DNA of 64,000 nucleotides, taken from NCBI RefSeq assembly GCF_033568475.1, contig NC_133121.1, positions 134,572,375 to 134,636,374 of the forward strand, read 5' to 3'. Position numbers and translations under genes: made by a program. The DNA is from Henckelia pumila. Lineage: Eukaryota > Streptophyta > Magnoliopsida > Lamiales > Gesneriaceae. Below, piece after piece: positions 12,248 through 23,100 of the stretch. Position 1 is the first letter of the stretch. Each line of letters starts with the position of its first letter. Under the pieces are notes generated by a model. That model did not search any database. It saw only the letters and a program-made list of their open reading frames with translations, and had not been told where the DNA came from.

Positions 12248-12403
12248 CTCTTGTGAGACTTTTTATCCATGAGACGGGTTCCTGCACATATTTACAATAA
12301 AAATTAATATTTTTGGCATAAAATAATGTTTTTTCGTGGATTACCCAAATAAAAAATTCGTCTCAAATAATTTATTTGTGAGACCATCTCACGTGAGTTT
12401 TTG
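12248..12403. mobile_element. Miniature element of the GAGAC..GTCTC family, copy 1
   Basis: It starts CTCTTGTGAGAC and ends TGTGAGACCATCTCACGTGAGTTTTTGC, so the ends form imperfect inverted repeats. The middle holds ATATTTTTGGCATAAAATAATG and TTTCGTGGAT. The same layout recurs at 27717-27868, 33508-33690 and 58456-58610. Confidence 0.65.
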
Positions 12404-15102
12404 CATGTGTGTATATATATGTATACATATTAGGAGTAATATATAAGCAAATATAAAACGATTAACCTAGGTGCAATACATGATGGTAATTATATTCATA
12501 AATTTTTTTGGTTGTTTTTAGCAATGGTGGTGTGTAATTTTTCTATATGTTTGAATGCAATAATTTTTAGGCACAACAAAAATCTTGATATATAAATGGG
12601 TTTTTAGGTGTACCAGAGGTGCAGGTGTTTGGCACAGGACACGGCTCAAGTGGACAAGGTAGTGAAGGATCAGCAGCCAGGGAATCCTCCATCGGCACAT
12701 CAGACGACACTCCCAGAGATGAACTAGCACCAGAACCACCACTGGCAAAGGAAAATTCAGACTCGACAAAGACAACATGACGCGAGACGAAGATTTTGCC
12801 AGATGAGAACTCAAAAGACAGGTAGGCACTCTGTGTGATGGAGTAACCAAGGAAGACACAAGGTGATGAGCATTGGGTAAGCTTGTGGGAAGAATATGGG
12901 CGAAGCCAGGGGTAGCAAAGACAACCAAAGATACAAAGTTTAGAGAGATTTGGGGGGACACCAAGCAGGCGTTTGAAGGACAACTTGTAGGACAAATTGA
13001 ATTTAGGCAGTCTATTGATGAGGTAAACTGTTGTGGCAAAGGAAAAAGGCCAAAACTTGGTAGGGACAGATGCATGATGGAGAAGCGCTAGACTAGTCTC
13101 AACAACATGACGATGACGACGTTCAGCGAAGCCATTGTGTTAAGGAGTATGGGGAGGGGTGGTCAGATGAGAAATCTCATGCAGTCTAAGAAAGTCTTTG
13201 AGAGCAAGGAATTCACCACCATTATCAGTGTATAGGGTGAGAATGAGATGACCAAAATTTTTTTCCACAAGTGACTTAAAACACCGAAAAACAGGGAGAA
13301 CCTCCGACTTATGATTTAAAGGATAAAGCCAAATATATTTGTCATAGTGATCAACAAAAATAACATAATATTTATAGCCATCACTAGAAAGAACAGAGGA
13401 GGTCCAGACATCAGAAAAAATAAGTTCAAGAGGAAATTGAGAGGATGATGAAGAATCATGAAAAGATAATTTATGACTTTTATTGCACTGGAAAGAGTTA
13501 CAATTAAAACGATGCAACGGAGAATTAAATGACGACAACGACTTAGACACTACTAATTGACGTAGGACTCGATCAGATGGATGACCTAGACGATGATGCC
13601 AGACGGGCTGAGACACAAAAGAGGAGGTAAATGCCAGTGGTGAAGACGGTGTGGGCGCAGACCAGGAGTAGACACCATCTTTAAGTGGACCCTGATGGAG
13701 AATTTCCCCGGTGCGACGGTCCTTCACCTGAAAAGCAGAGGAAGAGAAAACAACCAGGACGTCATTAGATTTACACAGTTGTGAAACTGATAAAAGATTC
13801 TTCTGAATTGAGGGCATACACAGGGCATGAGGAAATTGAAGAGAAGCAGGATTAATGGGTGGTGAGAGACAACCTGTGTGGGTGATGGGAAGACCAGTGC
13901 CGTCACCAACAATTACACCATCAGAACCCACATAAGGGTCATGCATTGAGAAATTGGCAAGATCAGATGTCAAGTGATGAGTGGCACTGGAGTCAAGAAT
14001 CCAGTCAGACGGAGAATACGGTGCAAGCGAGTAAGCCGCTGGGGAAGCAGAAGGACCAGAGGCGGAATAAGACTGCCCAGAGGTGCCGCAGGAGCTGGTA
14101 GATACTGAAAATCCGGGCAGCGTTTGGCAGAATGCCCCTGACGACCGCAGAGCTGACAGCGCCCAAGATAGGGTCAAGGGACACGCTGCCCATTTGCTGA
14201 CGGAGACGATTGCTGCGGCTACCGGGAAGCCCAGCCGCCGGGGTGGCGGATTTGTTGGTGGTGCGCAACGAGGGCGTTATTCGCGACGGGCGGTGGACGG
14301 CGGAAGCCCCCAACCGATCTGGCAGACGGATTGGCGGTGACCGGAAGTGTGATCTGGGTGTCCCTGCGAGCAGCCAGATGAGCTTCATGATTTAGGAGTT
14401 TATCATGCAACTCCTCAAACGATATTGCAAAATCGCGGGCTTGAATAGCATGAGCAAGTTCTTTATACTCATCATCCAGACCATGAAGAACTTTGATGGT
14501 AAGATCCTCGATGTCAACAGGTGCATTCATGAGAGCCAGTTCATCAGCTTTGGATTTGATGAACTGCATGAATTCGGTGATGGACTGGTTGCCCTTGATT
14601 GGATTGCGAAGTTGCGTCTTTAACTGGGTTATGCGGCCACAGAAGGGCTTGCCATAAGTGAGGGCAAGGGTATTCCAAACGTCTGCGGATGTGGTGGCAG
14701 TAGCAATTAACGGAATCAATGACGGAGATAGTGATCCAATGATAATATTCAATATCAGTTGATCCTGGCGGATCCTGGCGGTGTACAGGATTCAGCATTG
14801 AAGTGGTATCGGTTGTGACTAATTTGGCCGGACAGAGATGAGAACCATCAACAAATCTAAGCAGATCATGACCAGTAAAGAGGGTCGTGAACTGCAGACG
14901 CCATGAGAGAAAGTTTGAGGAGGTGAGCTTCAAAAGCGCATGAGCAACAGCATTGAAGGAGATCGGAGTGGCAGGGGCAGCAGCTGGAGTGGTGGCGGCG
15001 GCCATGGAAAATGGCATCGGCGGCTTGGCGAAGAGGGAGGGCGGCGGTGGCGGCTGCTTCGTGTATTAGGGTTAGGGATATTTTAGTGGCGTATGTCAGA
15101 GG

Positions 15103-15113
15103 ATCTGATACCA
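15103..15113 (-). other. tRNA-iMet primer-binding site of the copia element
   Basis: The minus strand reads TGGTATCAGAT, the classical plant initiator-tRNA primer site. It directly adjoins a CA dinucleotide that would end the 5' LTR. Confidence 0.85.
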
Positions 15114-15271
15114 TGTAAAAACTGATTAAATAATATTACTTTGATATATTCCCAAGAATGAATACAAAACTAGTTTATATACAACTAAAAAACCTAAGAG
15201 ATAAAAGAAAAATACAAAATAGACAAAAGATAATATAGAATATATTTCAAGATATAGAATATATTCCAATA
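15114..15271 (-). repeat. Putative 5' LTR of the copia element
   Basis: On the minus strand the stretch starts TATTGGAATATATTC, contains TATATAAACTAG (TATA-like), and ends ...TTTTTACA against the primer-binding site. The outer border is inferred from resemblance to other copia LTRs. No second LTR is available to prove it. Confidence 0.5.
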
Positions 15272-15463
15272 GTATTTTTACTATCCAAAACTTCGATTAT
15301 CCGATAGTTAAGAGTAACGACAATTATGACGGATTGATATATAATACAATTAAAAGAACTTGAGAATATTCCTATGGGAACTGAATTCCCCTTAGTATCT
15401 TCGATTATTTGTATAAACGTACTTTCAACTTTCTTTTGATACAAACTTCATGGAAAATTTAAA

Positions 15464-15929
15464 GAGAATTATATTTTTAGTCATGTGATTTGATATTTTT
15501 TCATTTTTGATCATGCTAACCGTTAATTTGTATTTTCAGTTTTATAACTTGCTTTATTATTATTATTTTTATTTTTGGTCTTGTTACAACAAATTTTCAT
15601 TTATAGTCTGTAACTTTTATGTTGTTTTCATTTTTTGTCATTTACTTGTATTTTATTTTCATTTTTTAAATCTTTTTTTAATCGATATCTATCGTGTTTG
15701 CTGCGGGTCATAAAAAGTCCGAAAATAAAAGCATATATAAATTAAACGATTAAAAATGAAACCAATATATAAATTACAAAACTGAAATTGAAAATTCACT
15801 ATAACATGACCAAAATGAACAAAACTTGCAAATTATAGGACTGAAAATATAAATTCACCATTAACAAGACCAAAAATGGAAAAAAAAAAAAAAGTGCAAA
15901 TAACATGACAAAAAATAAATATAGTTCTC
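15464..15929. mobile_element. Foldback-like miniature element
   Basis: The left arm begins GAGAATTATATTTTTAGTCATGT. The right arm is its imperfect complement (ACATGACAAAAAATAAATATAGTTCTC). Both arms contain repeated units such as ATTTTTGGTCTTGTT and TATTTTCAGT, so the arms are long (about 130-200 bp) and internally repetitive. There is no coding capacity and no clear target duplication. Confidence 0.7.
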
Positions 15930-16205
15930 ACATATTTAAAAGCATTAATTCACATGTTTTTATTGAATACGACGATTTTGTTTTTCCCTTTTTTTGTTTG
16001 GAAACTGAACTCAATTATCACCATCATCAATTTTAAACTAAAAAAAAATCAAGAATTTAATCAAATAATAATGGTTAAATCACATGCATGTTCATAGATT
16101 TGCTTTCCCAATCTTGATAAAATACAAAAAAAAAAAAAAATAGTTTTTTTAATTCATTATCTTGTTCATTTTTTAGTTTTAGTTTACTAAGGTTTCAAAA
16201 TTTGT

Positions 16206-16364
16206 TTTGGTACACTAATTTTTAATTTTTGACTATTTTAATTTAGTTCATGAATTGTCGTAGCACCGAAAAATGATGACATTGTTTTGAAAAATAATAC
16301 CTTATCAGGCTAGCACGTTAGCAATTGTACCAAAATAGTCAAAAATTAAAAGTCGGTATACCTG
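16206..16364. repeat. Short inverted repeat
   Basis: TTTTTAATTTTTGACTATTTT at the left is complemented by AAAATAGTCAAAAATTAAAAG at the right, about 160 bp overall. It resembles a degraded miniature element. No duplication of flanking bases was recognised. Confidence 0.5.
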
Positions 16365-16379
16365 ACATATCTAAAAAAT

Positions 16380-16503
16380 GGGAGAAAATCTTATGTTACA
16401 AATTGTGTAACATTGTCTGTTACACAAATTATTTTTTGAGAAGTGATTGCATTGACATAACACAAAAAATTACAATAATTTGTAACATAAGATTTTTTCT
16501 TCC
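16380..16503. mobile_element. Miniature inverted-repeat element
   Basis: This is a 124-bp element. GGGAGAAAATCTTATGTTAC at the left is repeated in inverted form at the right (GTAACATAAGATTTTTTCTTCC), giving arms of roughly 25 bp with one or two differences. It lies 0.23 kb beyond the stop codon of the DUF716 gene. Confidence 0.75.
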
Positions 16504-16735
16504 TTGAAAATTTAATTGACCAAAACCCAAAATAGAAATGAAGCAAATATTTTGAAAAAACCGTGGTTCTTAACAAATAAAACACAATTAATTAGTCCAA
16601 ACAAATCTTGGATGGATTTTGGAATTGTCTTCTTTTCTTTGTGTATTGTTTGTGTCATGCATGCGCCTCCACATCGTTGTTGTTTTCATCTTCCTCGAAT
16701 CCGAAGTTCATTAAGGAGTATTGCCCCTCCACCTT

Positions 16736-17527
16736 TTAATGGTACGATTTGATCACGACAAGATAAAGGATCACGAAGAAGGTTGTCATTCCTACTACTA
16801 ACCAACCGAATTGAATGATCACCAACGATTTGGCACGTTGTAGCGACGCTTTGTCGTGGCACCGGGCCACATTATGACCTTCCTCAAAGTGTATGAAGCA
16901 ACCTTTAGGTATGAGGCTTGGGGTCCATAACATGTACCCCATGACCACGAGCCAAACACCCTGGAACATAATACTAGCAGACCTCACAAAGCTATTCAAG
17001 AAACTTTTGGGATAACTAATGCCTAAAAGGGTGGTGGAAAGTGATACAAAGATGGCAATTTGAAGAAGCCAGTGGTATTGGCCCTCCAACCCCATGTGAT
17101 CCGAGGAGTGGAGATGGAAGAGGAGCAGTTGCTGCCCGAAAGCCACCGCGCCTAGCAGATTGGTGAGTCCGTAACGTGCGGGAGGGGCGAGCTTATCTAG
17201 CACGACTGAGAGAAATGCATAGGTGAAAAAAGCCAAGGAGATGTTGGAATGCTCGAAATTGTGGAGATGTTTAGAAGGGATGGTTCCATCGGGGTCGAGG
17301 GGCTGGTGGGCTCGGGGGCCTATGAAGAGTTCCATTGCTATGGACATGGAGCTTCCGATCATGATAAAGTAGAGCTCGAGATACTTGATTCTTGAAGTGG
17401 GAAACCATGGCGAAGATATGTAGGATTTGGAGTTTGCGGCGTGTAGCTTCGTGTGATTGAGAATATGCCATAATCCGAGGATGAAAAAGGCAAATCCGGG
17501 CGCCACATGTCCCATCAAACTACCCAT
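16736..17527 (-). CDS. DUF716 / TMEM45-like membrane protein
   Basis: This single-exon gene encodes 263 aa. The start MGSLMGHVAPGFAFFILGLWH and the later segments (FEHSNISLAFFTYAFLSVVLDKL, HWLLQIAIFVSLSTTLLGI, SIMFQGVWLVVMGYMLWTPSLIP, LVIIQFGWLVVGMTTFFVILYLVVI) match the plant DUF716 family, which is related to animal TMEM45. About six to seven membrane-spanning segments are visible. The family motif with His residues in the middle (LLLFHLHSSDHMGLEGQYHWLLQ) is intact. The chosen Met is the natural family start and the length is typical. Members are multi-pass membrane proteins; some animal and plant homologues are linked to stress or virus response, but no biochemical activity is established. 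There are no operon-like neighbours. The gene looks whole and functional. Confidence 0.93.
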   Translation of the reverse strand: MGSLMGHVAPGFAFFILGLWHILNHTKLHAANSKSYISSPWFPTSRIKYLELYFIMIGSSMSIAMELFIGPRAHQPLDPDGTIPSKHLHNFEHSNISLAFFTYAFLSVVLDKLAPPARYGLTNLLGAVAFGQQLLLFHLHSSDHMGLEGQYHWLLQIAIFVSLSTTLLGISYPKSFLNSFVRSASIMFQGVWLVVMGYMLWTPSLIPKGCFIHFEEGHNVARCHDKASLQRAKSLVIIQFGWLVVGMTTFFVILYLVVIKSYH

Positions 17528-17941
17528 TTTTGTTTCTCAGTTCGGAGCTTTGGGAGTTACGTTGAGGGAAATGGGCATCATCCGATCCATGGGTTGTTAT
17601 ATATTAGAGTTGTTCCTCTGTATTTAATTAATAGTAAATCAAACCTATATTTGAGATTAATTATAAATACAAAAGTAAAATTAAAAATCCTGCAGGATCC
17701 CAGGAAATTTTATTTCTGACAATAGAAATTTGGGTGCTTGCGGAATCTAAATCTCGGTTTCTGCAGGATTTTTACAATAAATAAACGGTCATGCAGAAAC
17801 CGATGTTTTTTTCCCGTAAAATTATTGATGAATACGAGGTCAAGGCTCTCGACTTCCGCATAACCCTGAGTTTTTTTTTTTAAAAAAAAAAAATCCAAAA
17901 TTTCATGATACCCTGAAGCAATACCAAGAAGGATTGTTTAC

Positions 17942-18165
17942 GCCCCTACGGGGTGTCCAAGTTGATGGAGTAGGTGAACTCTTGGACAAAAGTTAGGATT
18001 CGATTCCTCCTACCAACACTTTTTCTTGGACTAGCTTGTCAGACAGGGCTTACCTAGTGTGATTTACCTGGCTAACGTAGTTTGCGGGGCTATTGCGTTA
18101 GTCCGGGAGTTTATCCAAATTTTGGGGTTCGGATTTTACCCAGTACGCTCTTTGAATAATACACC
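17942..18165 (+). mobile_element. tRNA-derived SINE family A, copy 1
   Basis: It starts CCCCTACGGGGTGTCCAAG, carries GTTGATGGAGTAGG (box-A-like) and GGATTCGATTCC (box-B-like), then a shared body with TTGGACTAGCTTG, CTAGTGTG.TTTACCTGGCTA and CTATTGCGTTAGTCC. The same order appears inverted at 18728-18925. No clear target duplication was found, so the ends are approximate. Confidence 0.7.
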
Positions 18166-18727
18166 GAAATAGCATCTCATGGACCGATTTTGGCCTACTA
18201 TCTCGTAAAGCTCACCTATTTGAATTAATTTGATCAATTTGTTTCTTTTTTTAAAAAAATGTTTCAGAAAATAAATCGATGAGATTGAGAAGAACTGACC
18301 AAATTAGTATACAATACTAGTGTTCTGCTATGAAATATATATTTAATCTCACTTGGATTATACATGGTATTCATGTGAATTAAAAACATATTTCACAGTT
18401 AACTTAGTATTGTTTTAATGGTATATTTAAATAAATAAATAGATTATATACTTATTTTGTCTCAAATATATAGATTGCTTTGTTTTTTTAAAACACAGAT
18501 TAAGAATATCATGGTAAAATCAAATTTATAACAAATTTTCTATTCTATCTTTATTTAATCCATTTAAGAAATGGTTGTACATATTTTTAAAAGTTGGATA
18601 AAAAAGAGTATTATGTTAGTAAAAAAAAAAAGGTAAGAAAACTAATTGAACCGCATATTTGAGAAAAATGAAAACAAAAACGTAGCCTATTGACAACTGA
18701 ACACTTTTTTTTGTGACGTGGGAATCC

Positions 18728-18925
18728 GCAGCCGCTATCTTTCGGTGCGCTCTGGATAAACCCTGGACTAACGCAATAGCCTGCAAACTACGCTAGTCAG
18801 GTAAACCACACTAGACAAACCATGTGTGGCAAGCTAGTCCAAGAAGGTGTTCGCAGGGGAATCGAACTTCTGACCTATGACCAAAAGTTCACCTACTCCA
18901 CTAACTTAGACACCTCTTTGGAGGC
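18728..18925 (-). mobile_element. tRNA-derived SINE family A, copy 2
   Basis: The minus strand reads CAAAGAGGTGTCTAAGTTAG, GTGGAGTAGGTGAACTTTTGG, AAGTTCGATTCCCCTGCG, CTTGGACTAGCTTG and GCTATTGCGTTAGTCC, parallel to 17942-18165. It is about 75-80% similar by eye and lies in the opposite orientation. Confidence 0.7.
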
Positions 18926-20123
18926 ACAACTTAACACTTTCCAAACACATAACATGGTGTTTCTATGAAATAATATAAGTAAAATTATATGAATACAAAA
19001 GAGTAACGTGCTTTCGGTCATTCATTGTTTTAGTATTGTATTTTTTAAAAAAATTAGTCGATTTCTACCGCATTGAGGACTGCCGACGTGACATCTATGA
19101 ACATGTTTCTACCATAACTTGCATGTTTTCGATATAAACCCATATATAATATCATATGAAAATATATTTGGCCATAATACACAGTGAAGTTGAACTAACC
19201 CAATTGATTTCAATTCTGACAATTTTACAAATTCATCTGCCAACATGAGAGGTCTGCAAGATGATCTTGTATTAAAAATAAATAAATTTTTGCATAACAA
19301 CAAATGATGTGTTGGATCAGGGTCCACATCCACTATTTATTAGCTCGACTAATATGCAACAATGCGCAGGTGTAAATTAGTGAATGGATGAAAATTGTAT
19401 AGGTTTTTGGAGTCTGAATGGTAACGATCATCCTTATTCCTTAATTGCAGACATGAATTCATTCGTCTTAAAAGCGATAAGAGGGAAAACTCTATATCAA
19501 TTCTGTAAGATATAAGATGAACTTCAAAGATCCCATTCATGTATTTAAACGTTTGTTCTGATTCTATAAAGATCTCGAATGCTGAAAGCAAGTATATGCA
19601 CAGAGAAATCAAAAACTCTCTGCGAAGAAGATTAAATCCAGAAAGAATGATGCAACCACAACCCGGTAACACATCTTCAACAAGCGAGCTGAATACACAG
19701 ATATCAAAGAAAAACATGAGAAAACAACAATATGTTTGACAGCCAGAGAGTGAGGGTGAGAGTGAGAGAGATTACCTCAGTAAAACCACTGAACTCAACG
19801 GTACTATCAGGATTGTCCAGGTTAGTTGAATAAACAGCTTTTTGAAGAAAAAAAAAATTGTAGTAATTCAATAGATTTGTAGGAGTTAAAAGAAGTAAAA
19901 TATTTATCTAAAATTAGACTGTTAGATTCCCCGTGTTTGAGATTTTCCCCTTCGTAGCCAAAAACTTTTAGTCCCCTGTAATTGGCAAAGGATATAATGT
20001 CATTGCTACTCCGTCATGCCAGCACTTCAGAAGAGTAATAATAACTAATGAAATAAAACGGGTAGATGAGTTCAAAGCACTAGGTTTTAAGGACAATAAG
20101 GTTCCATTTTCAGGTATTGTATT

Positions 20124-23100
20124 CTAGAGAAAATGAGAACTGACTTTCGTGTTGATTTCCTTTAGAGTCTCCAATGACTCGGAAAGCTCTAATTGTTTGG
20201 ATGCTGTCGCAAGCAGGGCCTACACATGACAATTTATCTCTGTAAGTCATAATCATCAATCAATTCAAGGACCAGATTCAATGGAATCAAGAGTTTAGGC
20301 ATGTCATCATGTTAAAGACTGAACCATTAACTACATGCCATACCTTTTTCGTCTTCCGTAAGTCATGCTCAATTGATTTTATGCGATCCATAGATTCCAG
20401 TAGTATGTCATCTTTTTCTGGTGGAATTCGTGCAGGTTTTTTCAATAGTTCAGTCACTGCATTCTCTAAATGCTGCAATTTCTCGCAGCATGGATGGAGA
20501 AGCTCCGCAGTATTCGGATGTGCAAATTGTTCATCCCGAGAATTTCCTTGATTTTCTGTTGCAATTTCGTTATTTTGTTCCTTGCATAATCTGCGAACCA
20601 GCGCACCAAACAAGAGACATATATATGCAAGTACTCTGAAGATTACATCTGTCAATGTTGTGGTGATCGATCCTTTTACAAGCCTCGTTTGATAATCCAG
20701 CCTACCCAAATCTACACCAAGGTTAAGATAAGATAGTATCCGATGCTAGAAATACATATACACTGCTACTATTAAATAATTAAATGACCTGATACTGCTA
20801 ACATTTTATTCTTCTAGAAATTGATGCAACTTAAAGATGCGGAATACTGTAATGGTGCTCTAAATGTTTTGACTGTAGATCTTTGACGTCTCACAGATTA
20901 GTGAGCGGTACACAAGTTTCTGAGATCCCTTACTTCGGTTCATAATTTTCTAAGAATGCATATAATTGTAATAACTGCTGATGCACAGCAGAAATGGAAA
21001 AAGTAACATAATTTTCAAAGCAGCTTAGCCCAGTAAATTCTATACTATTGCACATCTTTACTGCAAGTAAGACGTGTGCATGATTCCAGCAGGCAAATAA
21101 TCAGAACGAAAGCCATGATTAAGTAAGATCAGCATGTTGTCTATGTACCAGATGGACCATGACTCTCATCTCTTGCCACAAAATTATGGGGTCTTGATAT
21201 TGTTCCCTGAGTCAATCAACAAAAAAGACAAAAAATGAACAAGATATTTCAACTTAAAATAGTTAGCCATGTGGCATTCTTCAAATAGAGAAAAAAAATG
21301 TAGGATTGTGTTCTTAGGGTCCGGTAGTAGGGGAGGAATGGATATATTACTACGATGTAGGAAGAAGGCTAGAAAAGACTATCTCATTCCACCCCTCAGC
21401 CAGATTTCTCTTTCTGTCTCTTTATTAAAATTTGGCTACTTCTGTTAAGCGCAGAAACCTGTGAAGGCAAGAAAGAGAAGTTCTAGAGATTCTCTTGGTA
21501 AACTAGATCACTTTAATTTCCATTCAATAGTTATGTAGAACAACATACTGCCGCCAAATGATGAAACTCTTATAGCATTAATAAAATTATAGTCCTTAAA
21601 GTGGCTAATCGGTAGAGAGTCACTTTGATCATTCCCACCCACTTGATTCCCTGAAAGAGATTCATTTAACAGGCGAATCTTTTAACAAACAATTAAGGTC
21701 TTCACTCACCTCAAGAAGTTGTGTACAAGTGAAGTGCATGATAAAATTTTCTAAATGAAATATTCATCCATCTTCAAGCATGAAACAAAAAGAAAAGCTT
21801 GTGATCTCATATTTAGACAGCATCAAATATGAAATCCAAATTGTGTTTTGTTTAAATAGTGAATTGTTTCAGGAAACATGGGCACATCCTTGTAATGCAT
21901 GCAAAATATCCTTACTCATACTAAACGTTATATGAAACTGACATCACATACATTTGTACAATGTGCCGTTGCTTCCATGGTACGATGAGAGAGAGATTTT
22001 AAACTAGAAGCTTGAGCAATTTCACCCCTTGATTTCTGTTCAGAGAAGCAGGGCATAGTTAGATGTCACACAGCCTAAACGTGAATAAAGTTGGTAATCA
22101 CCTTATCAGCAAGGTTCTAAAAAGCGTGAAGCGCGTCGAAGCGTGGAGGTCAAGCTTAAGCGAGCTTAGAACGAGCTTAAGCGTGAAAAAACGTTTTCAA
22201 TTTTTAGTATAATTTTAATTATTTTAAGACAAACATTAAATAAAATGTTAGATTAACCATAAATATATGATTTAATAGATAATTCAAGTTCTAAACTATA
22301 AATATACATATTTATAAAAACGTTTTCATTTTAAAAAATAAATAAAATCTTCCGTTCTAAAAAGCGATCGCTTAATCGAGCTTAAGCTTCGCTTAAGTGA
22401 GCTTTTTAGAACATTGCTTATCAGTAACCATAGTGACTTCCAAATGTTAGCTTGGAAGCCCAGAAAAGCTTATCGGACAGGACTTAGGTAAAATTCTGCA
22501 TGTTCCATTTTCAGCAACAGAGTCCAAAAGAATTATGGAGGCACCCAAAACTTACATCAATCATCTTACCTTTGGATCAATTAGTCTAGTTTCGAAATTG
22601 ACATGGTTGGCGAGACTGGCAATCTTCACTGCATAGACTGCTCCACCATCATGTAAAGCATGTACCAACTGCAAATAGGAGTTATACAATGATGATTAAA
22701 TATGCACCGTAAATGGGTAAATAACAAAAATCAAGAAATAAACTATTTCCATGTCGACATCCATAAAAAAGGAATGGCAAATCTAGAGATTCACACCTTC
22801 ATCAGTTGTGGATCATTCCATGGTCCCTTGTCAGATCCGAGGCACCCACCTTCATTTGGGCATGAGCAGGATCCACCCAGAAAATTTGGTAATTGACTAC
22901 ATGATAAAAGGGAAAGTTCAACGGATAGCATAAACCCAAATCTTTGAAGAGTGTGAGATCACAAATGAACCACATAACCAATATGCTTTAGCAGGATGAA
23001 AGATCCCCCACCTTGCTTCTATAAATTCCAATAGTTTAGTCTGATATTTGGCGCCTAAAACCTGCATGACAGTGATGCTTAGTCAATTCAAACTATCATT

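Larger units (their letters stand above)
12567..15271 (-). mobile_element. Ty1/copia LTR retrotransposon, incomplete
   Basis: It reads on the minus strand. From right to left there are a putative LTR (about 15114-15271), a tRNA-iMet-type primer-binding site (TGGTATCAGAT, 15103-15113), a copia-type Gag (LLKLTSSNFLSWRLQF), and a protease region with WILDS.ATHH. These are followed by the GAG-pre-integrase motif (WHHRLGHPSDRVLRQL), the integrase core (DNGGEFLALKDFLR) and the C-terminal integrase part (FGCLCYPWLRPYSSHKL, CVFLGYS). Protease and integrase before any RT is the copia order. Reverse transcriptase, RNase H and the second LTR were not found. The copy is broken. With only one LTR its age cannot be estimated. 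Confidence 0.9.
17528..20123. other. Intergenic region with two SINE copies
   Basis: It holds the DUF716 promoter side, two inverted SINE-like copies (about 17942-18165 and 18728-18925) and, near 19640-19860, sequence that could be spliced 3' untranslated sequence or an extra exon of the Sec14-like gene. No independent gene was recognised. Confidence 0.5.

Noticed and set aside
12873-13091. Plus-strand frames overlapping the copia element
   Set aside because: They are shadows of the minus-strand integrase region.
14083-14395. GC-rich plus-strand frames in the copia gag region
   Set aside because: The minus strand codes for the Gag protein with recognisable motifs; these are its antisense shadows.
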